Assembly (NCBI GenBank): GCA_003254885.1
Contig: QANT01002039.1
Coordinates: forward strand, 1 to 64,000
Length of the DNA: 64,000 nt
Direction: 5' to 3'
Origin: Purshia tridentata
Taxonomy: Eukaryota; Streptophyta; Magnoliopsida; Rosales; Rosaceae
Shown: positions 59,671 through 64,000 of the stretch, in pieces
Layout of the letters: every line of letters begins with the position of its first letter
Numbering within the stretch: the stretch's first letter is position 1
The notes under the pieces: generated by a model
What the model saw: the letters and a program-made list of their open reading frames with translations, nothing else
Told to the model about the DNA's origin: nothing
Database searches by the model: none
Program-made: the position numbers and the translations under genes

Positions 59671-61540
59671 CAAGGCTCAAGGCTGAAGGTAGACCTCAAC
59701 TCTGTCTCTGTCTGTGTGTCTGTGAGTATGTGTCTCTTCAAAAATAAAAAATTATTAGTTGTTTTAAAAAAACATAAAAAACTATTTATTTTGTAATAAT
59801 AGGAGATGATAAGAAATAAGGGAGAAAAAATTTAAGCAGGCATAATTTTCCTAGAAGAGAATAGAAGAGGTGAGAGTTGCTTGCATTGCAGTTTGAGTTG
59901 CAGTTGCGGCCCGAATCACTCTCATCCAAATCCTATCAATTATAAGTATAAAGCTTAAATTTGGGTAAAATACCAAATTCATTCGCATTTCGCATTTCGC
60001 ATTTCGCATTTGGTAATTTCCAATTTGGCAATCCTTATTTTAGGATATGAGGTGACTAAGATGAAGTGATGATGTGGTCTCATTTGACAATTTCCCTCCA
60101 TTCTGTGTGCGCCACCTGTTAATTACTAGGCACTCTAGTCTAGTCTATTTGCACACGCGATTGATGCTGATGCGCGTCTCACTCTTTCTTTTCACGAATC
60201 CAGCCACATTCCATTCCCTCCTCCCAGCAAGGCAGCAACCAACTGACTCCAAGCAAATAATACCATCGGAAAGTGGGAGTGGGAGTGGGACTGTGGAACT
60301 GTATTTAGTCAAATTTATAATTGATGATTTATAAGATACCTAACTAGTCACAAGGGAAATTTCGATGTATGAATGGAGTCTGCTTGCTTTTATATAACTG
60401 AGATGAGAATCCACGTGGATAATGGATTGATGTGTGTTTAGTCTTGACAAAAATATAAAGTTAGCTTAGTATTTAGTAATAATTGACCAACACGTTTTGT
60501 ACGCGGAAATTGGAAAGCTGGTGGCTGAGAGCCTGAGAAGATGAAGAAGAAGAAGATTAGTACGTGGCTTCCAGACACATTGTAGGAGCGTGGATATTCA
60601 TCTAACGTTCGCACTTGACGCGTAGACAATTCCAGGAAGCAGACAAATTGTATCGTTTTTTTTTGTTTCAACTTTGATTTGGTTAATACATGGATTGAAT
60701 CCCTTCCCCTTTCCTTTCCTTGTAATAAATAAATAAATCATTAGTTTCATGCTTATCTCAGCAACTACTGCACTGCCAACGTGTCAGTTAAGACAAAATG
60801 GCGGAGAGATTGTTCGATGGGGCAGCGGTGTTTTGGTTCTTTTTTAGAAAGGAAGTGATGTGCTGACGTGTCCTGAGCTAAAGTGATGGGCTCAATCTCA
60901 TCTCTAAAATTGTAACTACTATCTAGAATTCGAATTTCGATCATAATTGATCTCCTCCGATATGATTCTCCCCTACTGATTTCATTTTACTGCTATATGA
61001 AATGCAATTTGGAAATTTTTTAAATACCGACATTGTACATGATACATCATCAGTAACAAATTCAGAATTTTTAATCTGGAAAGTCATCGTGTAAGTGACT
61101 GGCGAACGAGTGACAGGTGGTCGGCGGGGGGACTGCTGGACTTTGGGTATTTGATTTCAAAACTGGAGTATTTGATTGAAAACATTAGACTATTTAATTT
61201 TGAAGAAATACATAGACGAATAAAATATTTTTAATAAATATTTGAAATAATTATCATTTAATTAAATAAGTAAATAGTTTTTTATTTAACTAATTTTTTG
61301 TAAAGATAATTATTCGAAACTTAAAATATAGATTGTTGAAGAAAAATTTGATAATAAATTATTATATTAATAATTTATATTTGTTACTCAGCATAATCTC
61401 ACTCTACTCATTTAGTGAATAGAGTTTTATTATTTAGGATACGACTCATTAAAGATGAAGTACATCTCTTAATTACAATATCTTGATACAAGGTACAAGA
61501 GAAGACCTTTTGATTCCAATTACGACGACACTGAAATCAT
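59671..61540. promoter_or_regulatory. KUP3 upstream region, no gene seen
   Basis: This is the upstream flank of KUP3. A GCATTTC heptamer recurs about four times at 59985-60010. A GAAGAA tract lies at 60543-60555. From about 61.2 kb the DNA becomes very AT-rich and merges into the repeat block that follows. No exon or RNA gene was recognised. Confidence 0.4.
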
Positions 61541-61575
61541 TTATTGAGGTGTGTGAGTATTTGGATTTGGGATTC

Positions 61576-61960
61576 CCAATGAGTGAATGACTCATTGGAA
61601 AATTGAGATTTAATTGGGTAATCTGTTTGGTGAATTTAGTTGGGTTGAACCAGGGATTCGATTTGGGCTGCGGTTGTATCTAGATTTGGTTCTAGATTGC
61701 TTACGTACCCATTGCGGGATCAAACCACACGTAGTTTCAAGTTTTTGGGAATTAAATAGGTGAATGACCTATTTAAATGATTTTAGTAATTTGGGTAGGG
61801 CTATAGAACTCTTGGATTTGATTTGAGAAATTAATTCGGAACTTTAGGTATAGAATTAATTTCTAAGAAATTTGAATGGATTTGATTTGGTTACGGTCGC
61901 ACATAAATTTAAGTATAGGTTGCCTACATACCCTTGACGGGATCAAACCGAATGTAGTTC
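61576..61960. repeat. Two ~180-220 bp imperfect repeat units, each with a hairpin and a shared TACGTACCC-GGGATCAAACC phrase
   Basis: Unit A opens with an 8-bp-stem hairpin (CCAATGAG / CTCATTGG, 61576-61598). Unit B opens with a 9-bp-stem hairpin (TTAAATAGG / CCTATTTAA, 61752-61776). Both have the same 7-nt loop TGAATGA. Each unit closes with a related phrase of about 40 bp (61696-61736 and 61919-61960) reading TTGCYTACRTACCC, GGGATCAAACC and YGTAGTT. There is no open frame of note. The phrase resembles non-coding parts of plant LTR elements from memory, but no such element can be delimited here. Confidence 0.7.
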
Positions 61961-62138
61961 ATTAGGAATTTGAATTTGGTTGGCTTTATGCCATTTTGGA
62001 GTTGAATTTAGAATTGGATTTGAGAGACTTGGTTTTGCACCAATTGGAAGAATGGTTTTGTATTATTAAGAAAATGAACTAGGAATTGAGATTTAGAATT
62101 TGGAATTTGGAATGTGGAATTTGGATTTAAGAGAATGC

Positions 62139-62447
62139 GCCCATTAATATATTTGTATCATTTATTTGTTAAATGACACATTTATTTTGTATAATGGGCA
62201 AACATGAATTTAAATATGTACCCACTAAATATTTCGTATCAATTATTTATTAATTGATACACTTTATATTTTTTTAATGGGCAAACATAAATTTGGTTTT
62301 GTGCCCACTAAATATTTCGTATCAATTATTTGTTAATTGACACATTTCATATTTTAATGAGCAAATCTGAATTTAACTATGTGTCCACTATTTGTTTTGT
62401 GTCAATTATTAATTAATTGACACTTTTTTTATTATTTATAATGGGCA
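62139..62447. repeat. Tandem array of four ~81-bp nested-hairpin units
   Basis: Four units start near 62139, 62220, 62303 and 62383. Each has a 25-nt inner hairpin with 10-bp arms and a 5-nt loop (62155-62179, 62236-62260, 62319-62343 and 62399-62423). Each also has an outer pair (GCCCATT with AATGGGC in unit 1, with small changes in the others). The right arms are TAAATGACAC, TAATTGATAC, TAATTGACAC and TAATTGACAC, matched by left arms with at most one mismatch. No coding capacity. Confidence 0.85.
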
Positions 62448-63150
62448 TGTTAATTTGCCGAGGCAAGCTTAATTAATTTGTGAACTTGCACTCTTAATTG
62501 CAAATTGCAATCAAAATAGAAACTGGAATTTATTTTCTTGTGGGCCTAGTTGGTGAGACTTTGGTCCTTTGAGCACGCAAGCCAGGAAGCAAGCTTAGCA
62601 AGCCCCGCAAGATGAATTTCTCCATTAGCCTTTCCTCCCTATTCCTCATTAAAGTTTTAAAACAAGTGGCAGCTTCAACTTTATTGCTACAACTTATACT
62701 AAGGCCTTGGAATGATATTTTTTGCTCTCCGACCACAGTTCAATAGTTTGATGGAGTTGGACAACAACTTAAATACCACAAGGCAACTAGGCTTTGTGCC
62801 ATTTCTCAGAGTGCGGCAAACATTAGGAGGTTGTATTTCATGGCTTTTTGCCACTTGTTCCCCCTTATTTTTTTTTTTTATAACTTTGATTGATGCCCAA
62901 GAGCAATAATTTTGAATGGATTTGTAATGAATCCAGGTTGCTGCCCATAAGCATCAATGAGAGGATTCATATAAAATCCAAATGTTGTTCTCGGACAACC
63001 AATTTAGAAATGCAATGCTCACGGGCCTTGCATTATGTCTAATTGTTTTCTTTGTTGGCTCAGAAAAGAGAATTTTGTTGTTGCTGAATAATTTGTTGGG
63101 AGGTTAGGATTAATTAGAACCCCATATCAAGGAGAACATGATTTTTATAA

Positions 63151-63280
63151 GGAGTTCATATCATAACTCCCCTATTTGAGGAGAACAACTTTGTGGCGAG
63201 TTCAGATCAAAACTCCTTCATTTGAAGAGATCAACTTTGGTGGGGAGTTCAGATCAGAACTCCCCTATTTGAAGAGAACA
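63151..63280. repeat. Three ~47-bp direct repeats, each with an inverted GAGTT/AACTC pair
   Basis: Hairpins at 63151-63170, 63198-63215 and 63244-63263 share arms GGAGTT/AACTCC (5-7 bp). Each is followed by a spacer close to CCCTATTTGAAGAGAACAAC. A degenerate fourth unit may precede them around 63103-63135. No coding capacity. Confidence 0.8.
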
Positions 63281-63439
63281 CCTTGTCACAAGCTCTACCT
63301 TCAACTTGAACAGCAGCAATGGCTTTTTCTGTAGAAATTTTCTTTTTTCTCTATTCTCCACTTCTTCAACCTTTTGCTCTCTTCTTTTTCCTCTCTCTTT
63401 GGAACCCTCTCCTTTCCTCTGCAGCCTTTCGGTGTTTAT

Positions 63440-63480
63440 TTCCCTCTTACTCTTTTGAACCTCTCATGCTCTATTTATAG
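63440..63480 (-). promoter_or_regulatory. Minus-strand TATA-like element upstream of the hairpin arrays
   Basis: Read on the minus strand, TATAAATAG at 63479-63471 is a good plant TATA box, followed after about 30 nt by a pyrimidine/purine-rich leader. Transcription from here would run through all the hairpin repeats. The element is itself part of a short palindrome (CTCTATTTATAGAG), so it could be fortuitous. Confidence 0.4.
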
Positions 63481-63783
63481 AGACCACCAGAAGTTTAAGA
63501 AGATGAGGATGTGATCACCCAAAATTTAAATTCAAATAGTAATCACACTTAGAAATAAAATATTCTAATAAGATTTCTTCTATCTTTATCACTTATCTCA
63601 TCCATTTAGGAGTTTAATTTCATTTGAACACTCTAATGTGTGACTGTGTTTTTATCTTCTTTTTTTGAATTTTTACGGTTCAACATAGACAATTCTAATT
63701 ATCAAATAAAATATAAATTGGACTCTATAAGAAATCTCTTATTTATTCTTAAATATAAAATCACGCACATGAAGGGACATGTA

Positions 63784-63824
63784 TATACACACACATATAT
63801 GTATATATATATATACATATACAC
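63784..63824. repeat. (CA)n(TA)n microsatellite
   Basis: An alternating CACA-TATA-CACA tract of about 40 bp precedes the repeat-like sequence at the end of the window. Confidence 0.9.
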
Positions 63825-64000
63825 AGAAGCGGATCTACCATGGGGTCAATGGGGTCAATTGATCCTATGAACCCAAAAATCTTAGGCTTGATGAAAGGGG
63901 TTGACCCCAGGAATCCATGGATGGTGAAAGAGTTGTAGGGGCAAGTTTGCAACAATGGTGTTTGTTAAAATGTCTGAAAGAGGAGAGAAGACAACCTAGA
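63824..64000. mobile_element. Possible end of a DNA transposon or dispersed repeat, cut by the window edge
   Basis: The sequence opens CAGAAGCGGATCTACC and continues with GGGGTCAATGGGGTCAATTG and GGGTTGACCCC. Plant non-autonomous elements often start CAGAGGCGGATCC, which this resembles. The other end would lie outside the window, so neither inverted repeats nor a target duplication can be checked. Confidence 0.35.

Noticed and set aside
61540-63560. Idea that the hairpin block is a CRISPR-like array
   Set aside because: Units are contiguous or diverged repeats without unique spacers, and the setting is a plant nuclear chromosome.

Overview
The window is nuclear DNA of a flowering plant, almost certainly a eudicot. 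Genes are split into many short GT-AG exons by AT-rich introns, and the products include a chloroplast-targeted protein, a mitochondrial Rieske subunit, KUP/NIPA/SYP2 family members and SUVH4. No bacterial-style operons are present. I stitched exons by hand; every gene closes in frame across all its junctions, and each complete one ends in a stop. The species cannot be named from the sequence.

Layout. 1-11.5 kb holds two head-to-tail copies of a class II alpha-mannosidase (GH38) gene on the minus strand: copy 1 (5' half only, 869-4023) and copy 2 (complete, 25 exons, 4732-11546). Copy 2 faces a plus-strand TSSC4-type U5 snRNP factor gene (11943-13678) across a 396 bp shared promoter. SUVH4/KRYPTONITE, an H3K9 methyltransferase, follows on the minus strand (14853-21336, 15 exons). 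CCB1, a cytochrome b6 haem assembly factor, lies on the plus strand (23288-24644), then the mitochondrial Rieske subunit on the minus strand (25318-26751). 26.8-30.5 kb is gene-poor, with a PGG-domain pseudogene fragment and a 606 bp MITE-like element. Then come, all on the minus strand, a DUF761 gene (30574-31239), NIPA8 (32736-36742, 13 exons), an intronless GC-rich DUF716 membrane protein (40733-41692), a SYP22-type vacuolar syntaxin (43084-45513), a plastid Mfd-like helicase (46889-52271, 12 exons) and the potassium transporter KUP3/POT4 (53500-59581, 9 exons). 59.6-64 kb has no gene and is repeat-rich.

The genes do not form one pathway. From memory of Arabidopsis loci, the order matches three blocks: SUVH4-TSSC4-mannosidase (At5g13960-70-80), NIPA8/CCB1/mannosidase (At3g26670/26710/26720) and KUP3-helicase (At3g02050-60). 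The window therefore looks like an older gene order that Arabidopsis has split between duplicated segments.

The main unexplained structure is at 61.5-63.3 kb: three successive sets of direct repeats, each built around a hairpin. In the first, two hairpins keep an identical 7-nt loop on unrelated stems. In the second, four ~81 bp units carry 10-bp arms whose changes either compensate or become G.U pairs if read from the minus strand. A minus-strand TATA-like box sits just upstream, at 63.47 kb. Other points are five GC-AG introns in three genes, two extra introns in one mannosidase copy, and a duplicated splice donor in KUP3.
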